From NCBI RefSeq assembly GCF_009870125.1, contig NC_046679.1, positions 22,630,001 through 22,694,000 on the forward strand: 64,000 nucleotides of DNA, in the 5' to 3' direction. This DNA comes from Drosophila pseudoobscura. Lineage: Eukaryota > Arthropoda > Insecta > Diptera > Drosophilidae. The notes under the pieces were generated by a model. It ran no database searches, had not been told where the DNA came from, and was given only the letters and a program-made list of their open reading frames with translations. A program made the position numbers and the translations under genes. Shown here piece by piece: positions 37,428 to 51,300 of this stretch. The first letter of the stretch is position 1, and each line of letters starts with the position of its first letter.

Positions 37428-39392
37428 TCTTATTAGCTTTGCTCGTGACTGCGCTGCTGCGACGCCCAATTGATGCGAAATGTTTGCCGACTGCGCTGCC
37501 TCAGCCTCAGTCTGTTCGCTCTCTGGCTCTCGCTCTCCCTCTCCCTCTCTGCGCTGTCGTCTTGGTACATTCACCTCTCTTCCTCCTCAATGGACAGGGC
37601 ATTGTTGCTGCTGCTGCTGCTTATGCACGCTGGCTTGCGGTACTTCTGTTACAGTCGCTCTCGTGATCTCCCTCCCCGTCTCTGGCTCTCCCTCTGCCGT
37701 AAGCAACATTTTTCTTTTGTTGCGGTTTTCCGGCTCGTTTTATTTCGTTTCGTTATCTCTGCTTGCGATCTTTTGGGAGCACTGGCTGCTCGCTGCCTGC
37801 CTGCTGCCTGCGCGCAGTCGCAGAGCAACACTTTTGTGTTGTGTAAATGTCACCTTTATGTCTTTTTAATAATGTTGTCCGCAATTACAGATGTTGTGCC
37901 TCCCTGCCACCGTCCCTGTTCTTTTTAGGAGGCACAATTTACATACATATTTCTGTTTACTTCTCACACGGAACGGAACCGGAGATTATTTGTCCATCAT
38001 TTTGTATAATTTGTCACATTTTTTGGGGATCTGATTGCTCTTAATGACTATGGGAAAATACGAACTGGAATGGGATGGTAAATGGATGATAGATAAGGAA
38101 TTAGATCTGGGAACAGCCACTGATGGCGATGGCCTTCATCCGTCATGGAATTCCAGGGGTTCTTCTACCCAACCCCTAATAGAAACCTGTCCCCGGAATT
38201 TTGGAAACCATAAAAATACCCAAACATCAATATAAAACCCCATTTTCGATGGTTACGCCTGAATGCAGCAAGGAATTGGAATCCTGGAACAGCCCGACCC
38301 TTGCTTAACCCTTGAACCATGAACGAGAGAGAGGGAATACCTAAAGTTTGAAACGCAATTTCCACTGACAACAGCAACGCCCTCGCCCGCGCCCTCGCCC
38401 TCGCCCTCGTCACGGACTCCATAAAGAGGAAATTGTGAAAATAGCTTTACTTAAATGGTACTCCTCATCAACTATTGTACTCCCCCCCCCTCGATCCGCA
38501 GGGCAGCGACTCTGCTGAACCCTCTACTCTCTCGAGAACGAACCCCTACCCTGCCCAGCGACGTGTTCCCCCAAGCAGAACCGTTGACGGTTATTAAACT
38601 ACATAAGAAACGAAACAGAAACAGAAACATAACAAGAAGAGAACCGGGAAGAGGAAGAAGAAGAGGAATACCAACAGGCCAGAAGACACCCAAAGTTTAT
38701 AGAACTCCAAAGAGAGAGAGAGAGGCATAGTTCCGCTTCTTGACAACACTTTTTTTGAACTCTGGCACTGGATGGACGGATAGGGGGGATACACGCCCCA
38801 AATAACATCTTGTGATGTTATTTGTACAAATGGAATGAAATTTTCTGCTTTGATGAAGTTATTTGTTGAGGGTCGGTGGGTTCTACCACCAGATATGATC
38901 ATGTAATGGAACTTTTAATTGGTTTACCGACGGGGGACATTCAAGCAATCATAAATAATAACTGAATGCCTGGATTCTTATCATAGATCCACTAGCCCAA
39001 AAATGGGTCCAAGAATGCCATAGATACCTGACGAAGACACGACTCGCAAAAGTTCATTCATTTAGACCACCCCCCTCCTCCTTTTCCCTCTTTGTTTACA
39101 TTTTCCCAATGGAAATTCAAATGTTTGCAACATCTGCGGCAAGTTTTTCCATTTCCCCTTTCTGTTTACGGTGCTTTTTTCGCTGGAATAGTTGTAAACC
39201 TACAAAAAGATCTAAATTTATCCGAATGTATGGTTTATTGTTTACAGATAGACGTCGGAGAGCTGCCACACAACGGAGTCACACTGGAGTCACAATACAG
39301 TAAACTCTCCCAAAGACACACAGACACTAGGAGGAGCGTAGTCCTCCTCCTGTAAACCCAGCCGCCCCCCTTCAGAGCAGTCACTGTACAGT

Positions 39393-42300
39393 ATGTCCCA
39401 TGACAAGAAGATGTTGGATCGCGAGGCAGTTCGTTCAGTGATACAGCAATGGAATGCGAATCGATTGGATCTGTTTGCGCTCTCCGAGCCCGATGAGGTA
39501 TGATCTATGATCTATGGCTACCCCTAAATACTGGTACTAATCTGTTTCTTTGTTTAGAACCTGCTCTTCCATGGCGTTATGCGGTTTTACTTTCAAGATG
39601 CCGGCCAGAAGGTGGCCACCAAATGCATACGCGTGGCCTCAGACGCCACCGTCACAGATGTCATAGGTGGGCAAATGGCTTGGAGCTCCACAGGATCTCA
39701 CTTCATCTAACATTGTTTATCCTTTTGTGATCCCTAGACACCCTGATTGAGAAGTTCCGTCCCGACATGCGAATGCTGTCCGTGCCCAATTATGCCTTGT
39801 ACGAGGTGCACGCCAACGGGGAGGAGAGGCGCCTCAATGCCGACGAGAAGCCCCTGCTGGTGCAGCTCAACTGGCACATAGACGACCGGGAGGGTCGCTT
39901 CCTGCTCAAGAACATTGACCAGAAGACCACAGTGAGTATTGTATTTGTTGTCCAAGGACCCCCGCAAGAAGAGCCCATTATAACCCACTGCTTTGATCCT
40001 TCGCCACAGCCCATCGAGCAAACAGATCTGAACTTCAAGAGGAAGCTCTCCAAGCGGGAGAAGAAGGAGCAGAAGAAGAAGGAAAAGATGGCCAAACTCA
40101 GCTCCGATCCGCCCACCGCGAACGGCAGCCAGTTGGGGCTGGGCAACGGCCTTGGGTCGGGCTCCAACTCCTCGCACATGAATGGCAATGCGGGCGGCAG
40201 CGGGCCCGATGGCAGCGACGCTGTGGCCGGGAAACTCTACACGGAACTGCCGGAAACCTCGTTCACGCGATCGATCTCAAACCCGGAGGCCGTTATGCGG
40301 CGAAGGCGACAGCAAAAGCTCGAGAAGAAGCTGCAGCAATTCCGATCCCGAGACGGAGGACCCGACACGGGCGGCACCCTCAAAATCTACGGCGAGAGCC
40401 TGTGCCAGGACGTGCCCTACAAGACACTGCTGCTGTCCATTCGGGACTGCGCCCAGGCGGTGGTCAGGGAAATGCTCACCAAATACGGACTCGAGAAGGC
40501 GGATCCACTGCATTATTGTTTGGTTCAGGTGGGGATTTGATAGTTACGAAAGGAGAGAGTGCATCGGTGCTATGGAAGGGAGTTTTGAGGGGTTCTCAGA
40601 TGGTTTACTAAAGGTTCTGGAATGAGGAAAGGGTTATAAGTCTTAGAAATTGTAATAATTAGATGTCGAAATGCTAAAAATTTTAATGTAAGATGAAATT
40701 TCAAGGCTATCTTCTAGTTTTTTGTTCTTTCTCTTAAATTCTATTAGTTTTTGGCTGAATTGGATTTGTTTTAGCTGTGCAAATATGCGGATAATATTTT
40801 GTAGGTAGAGAAATTACCTTTTATTGATGAAATTGATGCAAAAAATGACGTTTGTTGCTTAATTCGTTTGAAATATAATCATTTTGAAGCAAAAGTTGCA
40901 TAGAAAAGAAGATAAAAGATCTCTTATCAACTAGATGTATCCATAATTGTTGTTAAAATTGAACAAAACCTTTCCATTTAACATTATGCAAAGCGATTTG
41001 ATTCCCATTTATATTATATGAGTCGCGCGTCATGCGGCAGTTCCCGTCGGTCGTTTGGAAGGGACGTTTCGGCTGATGGTTTACTATGTTATAGAATATA
41101 TGTAGTAGATATCTGATATTCTACCCAAAATCCATTCAGTCTATTGGCTGTAGAAAGACCATAAGTATAGGATCAATTTTCGGAACCTCTTTAATCTTAA
41201 ACCGACACATGAGTGATGCCATTGCATCTACCATAGAATACTTTTCCTTCTTATAAACAAAGCTCTAGAATATAAGTCATTTTGGGTTTAGTTTCCCTCC
41301 CCGAATGGTCTCTATCCCCGCAAGACTCCGAATATGTCCCCTCTATCGTCTTGGACCCATATTAACATTCTCGTATACCATTCCACAGGTCAACAGCGAC
41401 GGAACGGAGTACATACTCGACGATGATGAGTGCCCCCTATCGATACTCATGAATCACCCGACGTCACGTGGTGAGTGCCCTGCTTTTTTGCCTGTTTCGA
41501 AAACCGTTTAAAATCAATTTCCCTCCACTTCATTCATAAATATCCTTCGGTATCCTTTGGCCTGCAGTTAGATACTTGTTTTATCAATAATTATGCTCCA
41601 CTAAAGGCGGCCGTCACCTGCCTATCAACAGGAACCGCCGAACGGACTGTTGCTATTTGGTTATTTCATATTTTTCCGAGTGGAAAAATTCTCTGAGGGG
41701 AGCTCCTGACTGGGACCGAAAGGCCTTTAGTTGTTTGCTGGCATTTCAAAGCGGTGTATCGTGATTTAATCGCCGTTGAAGTGAATATTAAGTGAATATT
41801 AGTATTAATATTGCGAATACTCATCGAAATACGTTTGATATTTGCATAAAAATAATCAAATTCATCAAGGAAATATAAAAGTCAACATGAAAGATGATTT
41901 TTGTGAGAAATTACGTGAGTTTGCGACCCATTTATAAGCAATTTTTAAACCAATCTTTTAAGCCCGAAACGTGCCCAAAAAGTCCTATTTTGTCTAATTT
42001 ACTTGGCCTTATTTGTCTTGTGGTTATTATTTATAGACCCAAAGCACACTTTTGGATTTTTGTTCCAATTTCGTTCACCTTATTTTCATTTTCAAAACGT
42101 TGAGCATGGTTTGAATATAAAGATACAAAAAATATTAACAACAAATAAAATTTAAAAACAAGGCTTCCTAAAGATGTCAAAATTTTCCAAAGGTTTCCTG
42201 ATATTTCTAAAATTTACTTAACATTTTTTAAGCGATTTTTTCAAGTTTTCTTAGACTTTTTTTTATATATATATTTTTTAAATATTTTAGTTCTTGTACG

Positions 42301-45300
42301 TAGAATCACAGACAGCAACCAATCATGTTTAGAGCAAACGGATTAGCGAGTGCAACCACCATGTTAGCCAGGACATACACCGTTTCCAGCCAGGACTAAA
42401 TTTCGTAGCAGTCAGCTTACGGTTGCTTCAAAACAATGAAAGTCAAATTCGTTTTAAATTGAAATTGATTTAATTGGAATATATATGTTTTTTAATTTTT
42501 GAAAGCAAATCTTAAAAGTCTCAAAATACTTTCAAAATAGGGTTTTCTTCGCCATATTTAATAATTCACGAACTGAAAAGAAAATGAAATAATTTTAAGC
42601 GCAGGCGCAGCAATAAAAAGTAATGTTTAGGAATGTAAATATGTAAATATTATAGGTATAGCCGGTGTGGGTGATACATCAGCATTAAAAGGCAACAGCA
42701 ACAGCAGCACCATGAAAATGACAGACACAAAGGTTTCCGGGTCGAAAAGTCCCGGGAAAACGCACACACACACACACACCGACAGGCAGGCAGGCACCTG
42801 GCGCTCAGACATGAAATGAATTTTGCCAAAACGACATACTTTACATATAAAAGTCCCTCTGGGAATTGGAGAGAAGGGAGGATAAAAAAAACTCAATGAA
42901 AAAAAAAAGAGAAAAAGGAAAGGCAAATTATGAACGAAATGTGGATGCTCTAAAACTGACAAGAATGGCGGTAAAAGTCATTCGATGATGAAAACTTTAG
43001 GATGTTTTTGGTTTTTAAGGATAAGGATCCGTTTCCCTGAAATAAAAATGAACTCTTAACCCCCGTGGATGCGCCCCTACTTCGCTCTTTTACCTCCCCC
43101 CTATGACAATCCCCTCTGAATCATCGAGATATCCAACCCTTTGGGGCCTGCCTGGCACCTTTGCAGCCATAAACTAAAGCGATGATCATGAAGGACATTT
43201 AAATAAAGGAAAACACACACACACATACACAAAATATATTTTATATGTAAGCAAAACTTTGGGCGGAAATGTTAGGGTGCCATCTGACACACAGGAAGCC
43301 GCCCCGCTGGGTGGCACCACCCCCCCCCATCCTTCGACCGCTCATAATAATTGACATTGGGAAAAGGTCCTTTTTTGCCGTTTGTTTGGCGAGGGTCTCC
43401 ACATTCACGACCACTTAGCAGCCACATGTTGCCTCTCTGTGGGGCTCTCTCTCTTTTTTTTTTTTTTTTTGGTGGCTCCCCCCCTCCCCTCTGCGGCAGC
43501 TCCTTGGGGCGCCCAAAGGGCAGTCCAAAGGTGTAAAATGCAAATTGCGGCCGTTTTCGTGCTGTTGCTCCGGTATATCCTTGCAAAGGGTATGACGATT
43601 CTGAGCATCATTTGCTCCACGTCGAAACTGTCGATAGATATGGAAAACATCGCTTGAGAGCCAAATATTTGTGGGGAAATCTGCAGAAATCCGCTCTCTC
43701 TTTTAGCCATGGCTCTTAAAGGGTATCAAATGCTTCGCATCCTCCAGTGCTGGCCTTCCTGTTGTTGTTGTCCGCCGCTGGCGTTCTGCGGCTGCTCTGC
43801 TGGTGCTCTGCTGCTGCTCTGCTGGCGTTCTGCTGCTGCTCTGCTGGTGCTCTGCTGGCGTTCTGCTGCTGCTCTGCTGCTGCTCTGCTGGTGCTCTGCT
43901 GGCGTTCTGCTGCTGCTCTGCTGGTGCTCTGCTGGCGTTCTGCTGCTGCTCTGCTGGCGTTCTGCTGCTGCTAATTGCTTGACGCTTTTGCGTTGCCTAC
44001 TTTTGTGTGTCTTTCCCTCCCCCCCCCCCTCTCTCTCTCTCTCTCGGGGGGGGAAACAAAATGTTTGCTTAAAAAATGATGTTGTTGGTTTTTCACACGT
44101 TTTATTTAGACATATTTTTGTGGGGGGCACAAACACAGCCACAGCCACAGACAATCAATGTGGGTCAACATTTCCCCGAGGCTTCCATCAGCAGAATGTG
44201 GGTCATATTTCAGGTTTTTGGTCTTATCGGAAGGAAGGAAGTGCGTAATCTGGGGGAAATACTTTAAAGAAACATAAGACTATTATAGGGGGAGCTCCAT
44301 AGAACTAGAGTCCTGATTCACTTATAGTAAAAGCCACAATTTGGATGATATAGGGCTCATATTTCCAGAAGCTCTAAACACGGTAATTATCTACATAAAT
44401 ACCAAAAATTCTTCCCTGTCCAATAATTATTAAAGGTGGAAAAGGGGTGGGAGAACTCGTATCTCGCTCTCTGCCTCCCCCCCTCTGGGAGATAAACCCC
44501 CTCTCCACCGAAACCCTCGTGGCACACTTAAATTCTACGAAACACCTGCGACTGATTGCCAAACACGAAACACCCCCGCATTCCAGCATTATCTATGAGT
44601 CGGAAGGGGGTGCGAGGGGGGGGGATGCCCCACAATGTTTGTTTATTCTCGCTCTCGTGTGTTCCCTTTTGATTATGTTGTTGCTGTTGTTCTCTTTCGG
44701 GGCCAAAGTCGGGAATTTAGTGGATTCTCTTAATATATTTTCAATATTTATTGCCTTGACTAAGAGAGAACGAGAGAGAGAGAGAAAGAGAGAGAGGGAC
44801 CACAATTTATATGCTCTCTCTCTTCGCTGACAGGCTGCCTGCCTCCCCGTCTCTCCCCCGCCCGTTGGCTCTTTCTTTTCTTTTGTGTTTCGGTGGCGTC
44901 GTTTTGGGCTTCGCTTTCGGTTTGAATTTTTGGTCGAGTTTCTATGTGGAAGAACAGTGGGAGGGATTGAGGTTTATGTGGATAACAATTTAGATGGAAT
45001 ATGTATAGGAAATATATATATAAAGGGATAAATAGGGAATATATAGAGATATGGATGGATGGCCCCCTTGATTTCGATTATTATAATAATTAGAAAATTA
45101 TAGAATATGTTCTAAAATTGATTTTAATTATTATATTTAGAAAATTATAGATGTGTTCTAAAAATGATAATATTATAAATATTATAATATTTAGAGCAAT
45201 ATCAGAATATGTTCTAAAAATCTTTCTTAACAGATTATGTCTTATATTTTTGAATGGAGATTTTTTAGAACTATATTTTTGCGAATTAGATAAGAAAAAG

Positions 45301-48300
45301 CTTTGAAAATGTGATTGGAAATTATTATATATTTTCTTTCAAGTCGAAAATTTAAATTTTATTGTGAAAAAGTTTTCTGCTACTTTTCGTGGCAACTTAA
45401 TTTAGTTTTTTATGTGGAATTATGATATTTAGAGTATTATATAATATGTTCTAAAAATCATTCATCAGAGCAGATTATACCTTATATTATTTATTTATTT
45501 TTTTGCGAATTAGTTAGGAGAAATCTTTGAACAGATTTCTTGAAATAATCACCAAAAGCCTCTCACTGTCGCTTTTCTGGGTTTTCTGGTCTAAATGTCA
45601 GGATTTGCGGAATCCTCTCTAGCCCACATTTATTGCCTACTTTTAAGCGGTTGGCCATCAATAAGACATTTCGCTTGAAAGCTTCTCAAATGCTTAGAGC
45701 CGGCATCTCCTGGCCTCCCGCCTGGGGCACCCACCTCTGGGTCTCTCTCTCACGTGGCCCGTCCGTACGTGGGCTAATGGGCATTCCTTCGAGTGTCCCA
45801 CCTGAGTGGCAGCTCCCACGCGTTTATTTGGTCACTTGAACGTTTGAGCAATATCAAAAAATTGTTTGCCTGCATCCTTGGCTGTGGATCTGCCTGCCGC
45901 CCGGCCGAGGAGGAGTGTGGGAGTGGTTTAGGGCCACCACACACGCACTCTTCCAGTGTCCCGTTATCTACGCCGTGCACTTCGTTGCCGTCACAGTCGC
46001 ACACGCACGCACGCACACACGAGAAGCCCCGAAACAAAGCTCCCGACGACGACAACGATTCTGCCAGCGGCAGCAGAGGCGGCAGCGGCAGCGCCATCAG
46101 ACATGTCCAGACACGTTCAGTCATGAAGTAATGCTGCTCGGGAAAGCACCGACAGCGCGCATGTCGTCGTGGCCGTAGAGTAACGGTAAAACACGAACAT
46201 CGGGCACCGCAAGCCAAAGCGAAACACCTCGTTTACCGGCAGCAAAGCGGCGCGGCGCGGCGCGGCGGCTGCGACGGCAACAGTTTTATTTGATTTTTCT
46301 GGAGACAGCCTGACACCTTCACGGATGTCTCCAGCATCGGCTCCATCGTTACTCCTCTGAGGGTGGCGGTGGGGGGTAGGGGGACACCCGGCGCTTGATG
46401 CATACACAAAATTGACAAAATTAGAAGTCGTTTCGTTTCGCTCCAATTCAATTCAATTCAATTTGTGACGTGCCGCGCCGCTTTCGCCGTTTATCGCCAA
46501 GTGATTCTCGTCCGCGGGCCGTCATGTAGGGCGCGACGGCGCGACTGACGCGAAGAGGACGTGGACAGGGCCCGCCGAGGGCTGCTCACAAATTGGTCTC
46601 TACTAGCCCCCACCAGCAGCGAGGAAGGGTTGCAAAATGATGGATTGGGGCATAAGACGTAAGTGCCTGCCCATGGGGGATCATTCTCTTTGGACACTTT
46701 AACCCACAGATATTCCCTAATAGAAACATCACATGGCAGAGACCACTGTACCCCCCCGTAGACCACGAAACTTTCAACGCATCCAAAAAAGTATGCTATC
46801 GAAAAAAGTTTGCTCCTTGAAGTTTTTTTTGATTTTTTTGTGAGATTTTTGAAATATTTGCATTGTAACTTTTTTCGATTGTCATTGAAAGTTATTAAGC
46901 GGCTGAGGTCGGACGGACCCCAGATACTTTACGGAAATTGAGTTGCAAATTGGTTTTCGCTCTCAGGGATAATGAGAGCTGATTGTGTGCGTGTCCTTCG
47001 TAGGTGGCCACACTAGGCTTGGGTTTCTTGTGGGCTTGATTGATATTTGAAGGTCCTTCCTTGGGTGTAGTGTGCAGGGGTTCCCTTGTTGAGGAACTCA
47101 AGTGCTGTAATTATTGACTTAATTGCCCCGATCCTATCTATATTTTAAGATGGCGTGCCAAGGACATAAACCATTTATGGGTTGATTGTTTTCTTTGCGG
47201 AGTGCTGGGATCATTGGAGTCATTCATTCGCAGCAGAAATGCATAATTTATGAAGAGGATATTGAAGAAGGGTGGTATTTGCCCTTCCTACAGTACTTAC
47301 GGGGGGAATCATCACAAATACCATCATTCAACGGTTAACCGGCGTGGAACCGCCCTGGTTTTCCATCTAGATAAGTGGAGCCCCTAGTGAAACCTTCCTA
47401 TCGCCATTCTTTAATCGTTTTCCATAGCCTACAAACGTAAATGTCCTGTAATTACATTAGCAATCAAGTTTCCACTGGAACAGAGACCGAAATAAAGGCA
47501 ACAATTATCGAACATCTGTTTGACATCTGAACCGATTCCCAAATGACGAAAGCCATAAAGAAATCACGTGTAACCTGTCATTAGCGTGGGCTATCCGATT
47601 GTTATTCATTAGCCGACTATCGAATGGCTCGAGTGTGGTATCGGACATACGATAGCCCCCCCCCCGGGCTGTGTCCTGATGGCATTTCCTTGTTTTTTTT
47701 TTTTGGTGCGGAACAAGCGAAAATTAACGCTACATTTGTTTTACCAATAAAAAGAATACAGAAAATAAAGAAATAAAAGGGAAAAAGAAATGCCACGGAA
47801 GGACTTTCACTCGGCTGCCTCTCACTCTCTCTCTGTCTCTCTCTCTCTCGGTGTGGAAAAGGTCAAGCCTAATGAAGCTCAAAAGGCTTCATCGTAGACT
47901 TTGGTCCCCGGCCCTGCCCTCCTCCCTCCTCCCCTCCATCCCAATCCCAGCCCGAACGTGGCAGCTCATAAATAATGTTGCCACGCCACGCCCCCGCCCC
48001 CGCCCCCGCCCCACACCAGAGACGACTGCGCTGCCTCATAAACTTTTGTAAAATGCAGCGCATAATTTTCCGACTGTATTTTTTCTCCTGCGAAAACTCT
48101 CGGAAAACTTGGAACTCTCGAGACTTGTCCATGTCACACACTCCCCCCTCTCTGCCACTGCCACTCCCACTCCCACTCGATGCGAAGCCCTAGAAGTGGC
48201 AAGTGCAGTTTATTTTGAACGCCTGAAGGACGTCCTTCGTCCTGGCTGTTGCCCTCCCCCCCCCCCAGATGGCGCTTAGACCCGGCCAAAAGCGTCACAC

Positions 48301-51300
48301 GAAATTGGGTTAACAATTTTGTACGCTTATTCGCTTTTTGTTTTTCTTTTTGTTTCATTGCTGTCCTCGTGGCAGAGTATTTTCCGGCGGACTTTAAGTG
48401 GAAAATGGTACTGTGAAAAGCAAAAAGAACGTGGCTTAAAAGTTCAACAAATTGTAGAGTCTCAAAGTTTGAATAATGCAAATATAATGAGTGCCATCCT
48501 AGGGCTTAATATTCAAGGAATATTACGAATTTTATCTGGAGATTTATGTGTGGAGGGAAATAATTCAATTCCACATTGAAATAATATCCTGCCTAGATTT
48601 CTTTGCCTTCACAAATCAAAATCCAAAACCAAAACCAAATCCGCATCAACAGAATCAATCATCAGCAGTCATCGAGCGGGGGGGGAGGCACCCGACACCC
48701 CTCCAGTAATCATCATCATTTACATGTTGCGGCCCTGCCCCCCAGGCCCCACTTGCCCCGCCAGACGACACACACAAGTTGTCAGTTAGTCAGGAAGATG
48801 GTCCCAAAAGATGACTAAACGAAATTGCTGGCCGAAATGTAAGCCATTTCCCTGAGAGAGGGAGGCCAGAGACAAAGGCAAAACGACAGAGACACATGTC
48901 ACATACAACATGCAACATACAGCAGACTGGAGAGGGCAGCAGAGTGGCCCAAGGAGAGAGGCATTTGATGAATACATTCCGTATTCCCGACTCCGTATTT
49001 CTAGCCGGAATTGAATTACATTAGTTTCTCGCTATCTCGAATGCCGCTCGAGGCTAGGAAATTGCCTATTTATTTACGAGTCGAGACGGATTAGGATCCC
49101 TAAAACGATGCCCGAACGGAAATTGCAGGGATATTAATTTAAATGCGGCTCCCGGCCCTGGACTCTTGGCCTCTGCTATCCATCAGGGGCTTAGAGGGTA
49201 CTTCAGGGGTTGCAGCCATCCCAACAGGTTTTTGGGATTCGCAAAGCTCGCGCCCAACCCCCCCGGCCGATCGCTGAGGATCGGCAATGATTTGTGCCAG
49301 CTTCGAGCACTTGTAATTCCCAACTGGTACGCGCCGCAAGCCCATGAGGAGCCGCACGACGCCCGGCAGTCGGCACTTCCTTGTCTTGGGGAGCAGAAAT
49401 GTCCAATGAACGTCTAGTGAGGGCATTGCTGCTGACACCAATTACATTTATTCCCGTCTGCCAGGCCACTCACTGTGGCTGGTCTTCGGAATTTTTGGCC
49501 AAAGGCTCCCTTACTTTATAGGGAGCCGCATACGGAATACATTTGAGAGCGAGGAGCTACTAGGAGAGTACTCCTCGGAGAGAGATTCATCTTGAATTTG
49601 CTTGGGGATAGTGCGCATTTGGTTTGATGGCTATCCATCTCCCATCCTCCTTCCTAGAAAACACACACATCCTGGCATGCTTCCTTCCTCCCCTCGGTTG
49701 GGGCAAAGAAAATGCAAGTTGGCCAACAATAAAGACGTTGACTGTGCGATGCTCGTTAGCCGAAAAGTAGCTTCAAGTATATCTCATGTTTTTATGTGCT
49801 CTTTCCCCCTCCACCCCCCCCCCCCCCCCCCACATACACACACACAGATACAGATACACATATCCTTTGTCTTTCCCTTTTGTTTTTTCCTCTGGCAGGG
49901 GTGTGGGTCGGGCATATTGATTGCCTCCATAAGACGAGAGCCGGATCCAAACAGACCAGAACTAAGAGCTGAAACGGGGGGGAGATGGAATGGGAATGGA
50001 ATGATGGAGTGGATTTGTGATTGACAGGCATTTGTGGTTTACCAGCTAAGGGCTCATTAAAGCCATTTTGTATGCGTAATTCGATACGTATCGATCAGCT
50101 ATACGATAGCGATAAGTCGATATTTTATTTTGGAAGATAAATTTTGTATTTCAACATTTATTCTGATTTTTAGAGATATACATTTTTCAATTTGAATAAA
50201 TGTTCAACACTTTTGATTAACATTAGTTGGTTATCGATTATTAGTCAGCACTGTTATCGATTATTATACAATCACACAATAATAAAAAATAAATAAATAA
50301 TATATTATCTAGATATATAAAACGTCCCAACTGTGATGTCGATTAAAAGTAATCGATTGAACATAATATATATAAATTGATTGATTTTTATCGATAACAA
50401 ATATTATTTTGACCAAAAACATCAATTAAAACGTCTAACGTATTTTTCGATGTTTTATTTTTAGTAAAAGTTTGTTATCGATTTTTAATCAGCACTTTTA
50501 TCGATTCGAGTTCAAATCAACTTTAACTTTACAAAATTGCTTCAAAATGTTCTAGATCTAAATGGTTTCTGATTATTAAATCTTAATTCGATTATTTTAC
50601 CAAAGTTTATCGACAGAAAATTATCGATTTTTATCGATAACAAATATTTTTTTTGTCCAAAAATATCAATAATGTCCTTCTTATTTTTCGAAGGTTTCTT
50701 TTTTTATTAAAGGTTCAACATTTATCGATAAGCCTTCGCTTTTCAGCAACCCCCCCCCCCCCCCCCCCCATGCACAGTATACCGGTAAATCCCACTTAAC
50801 GGCACTTGTACAACCAATGGGTGCCACATCCTTTTGGTCCTTGTGTTGCATGCAGAAGATGCCTTTTGAAATTAAATTAAATTACATTTGCAATTTGCAA
50901 TTTACATTTTCCGCGATTCAGTGCACTCGAAACGCCCCCCCATGCCCCCACCCCCCACCCTCCACCCCCCAAAGCTTTTAAGCTGCCAGCCATTCGAAGC
51001 GAAGCTTATCGCACGCCAAAACCGAAATGAAACCGAAACCAAACCCAAACCCAAAACCAAAACACAAATGTAACCCTTCCTTGGCCCCTCCCCCCCTTTG
51101 GGGCTTCTCGGCAGCGTATACAAAGGGTCGCCCTGGCCGTCGTTCCTTCCTCTTTTTTCGGGGAATGTCCTCTCTCTCGCTCGCTCTCTCGCTCTCTGGC
51201 AGCAAAAGTTGTGTGTCATGCAAAAGGGCCAAAAGCAAACGCACTTAAGCACACACCAATACCAGCACACACACACACACACACACAGCGCTTGGGTAGT

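Larger units (their letters stand above)
19091..39375 (+). other. cno: Putative canoe first intron, about 20 kb, no protein-coding gene seen
   Basis: It is bounded by the tentative donor at 19091 and the acceptor TTCAG at 39371-39375. It is dominated by low-complexity DNA: CTC, GA, CA, T-rich and A-rich tracts, poly(C)/poly(G) runs and minisatellites. Open frames of up to 237 codons occur in pyrimidine-rich sequence but have no domains and skewed compositions. A pre-miRNA-like hairpin (37355-37427) and a six-unit minisatellite (28506-28735) are listed separately. No tRNA or nested gene was recognised. Confidence 0.55.

Noticed and set aside
43709..44248. Long open frames on both strands with Ala-Leu-Cys or Gln-Ser repeats
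   Set aside because: Produced by the CTG-rich minisatellite whose period is a multiple of three.
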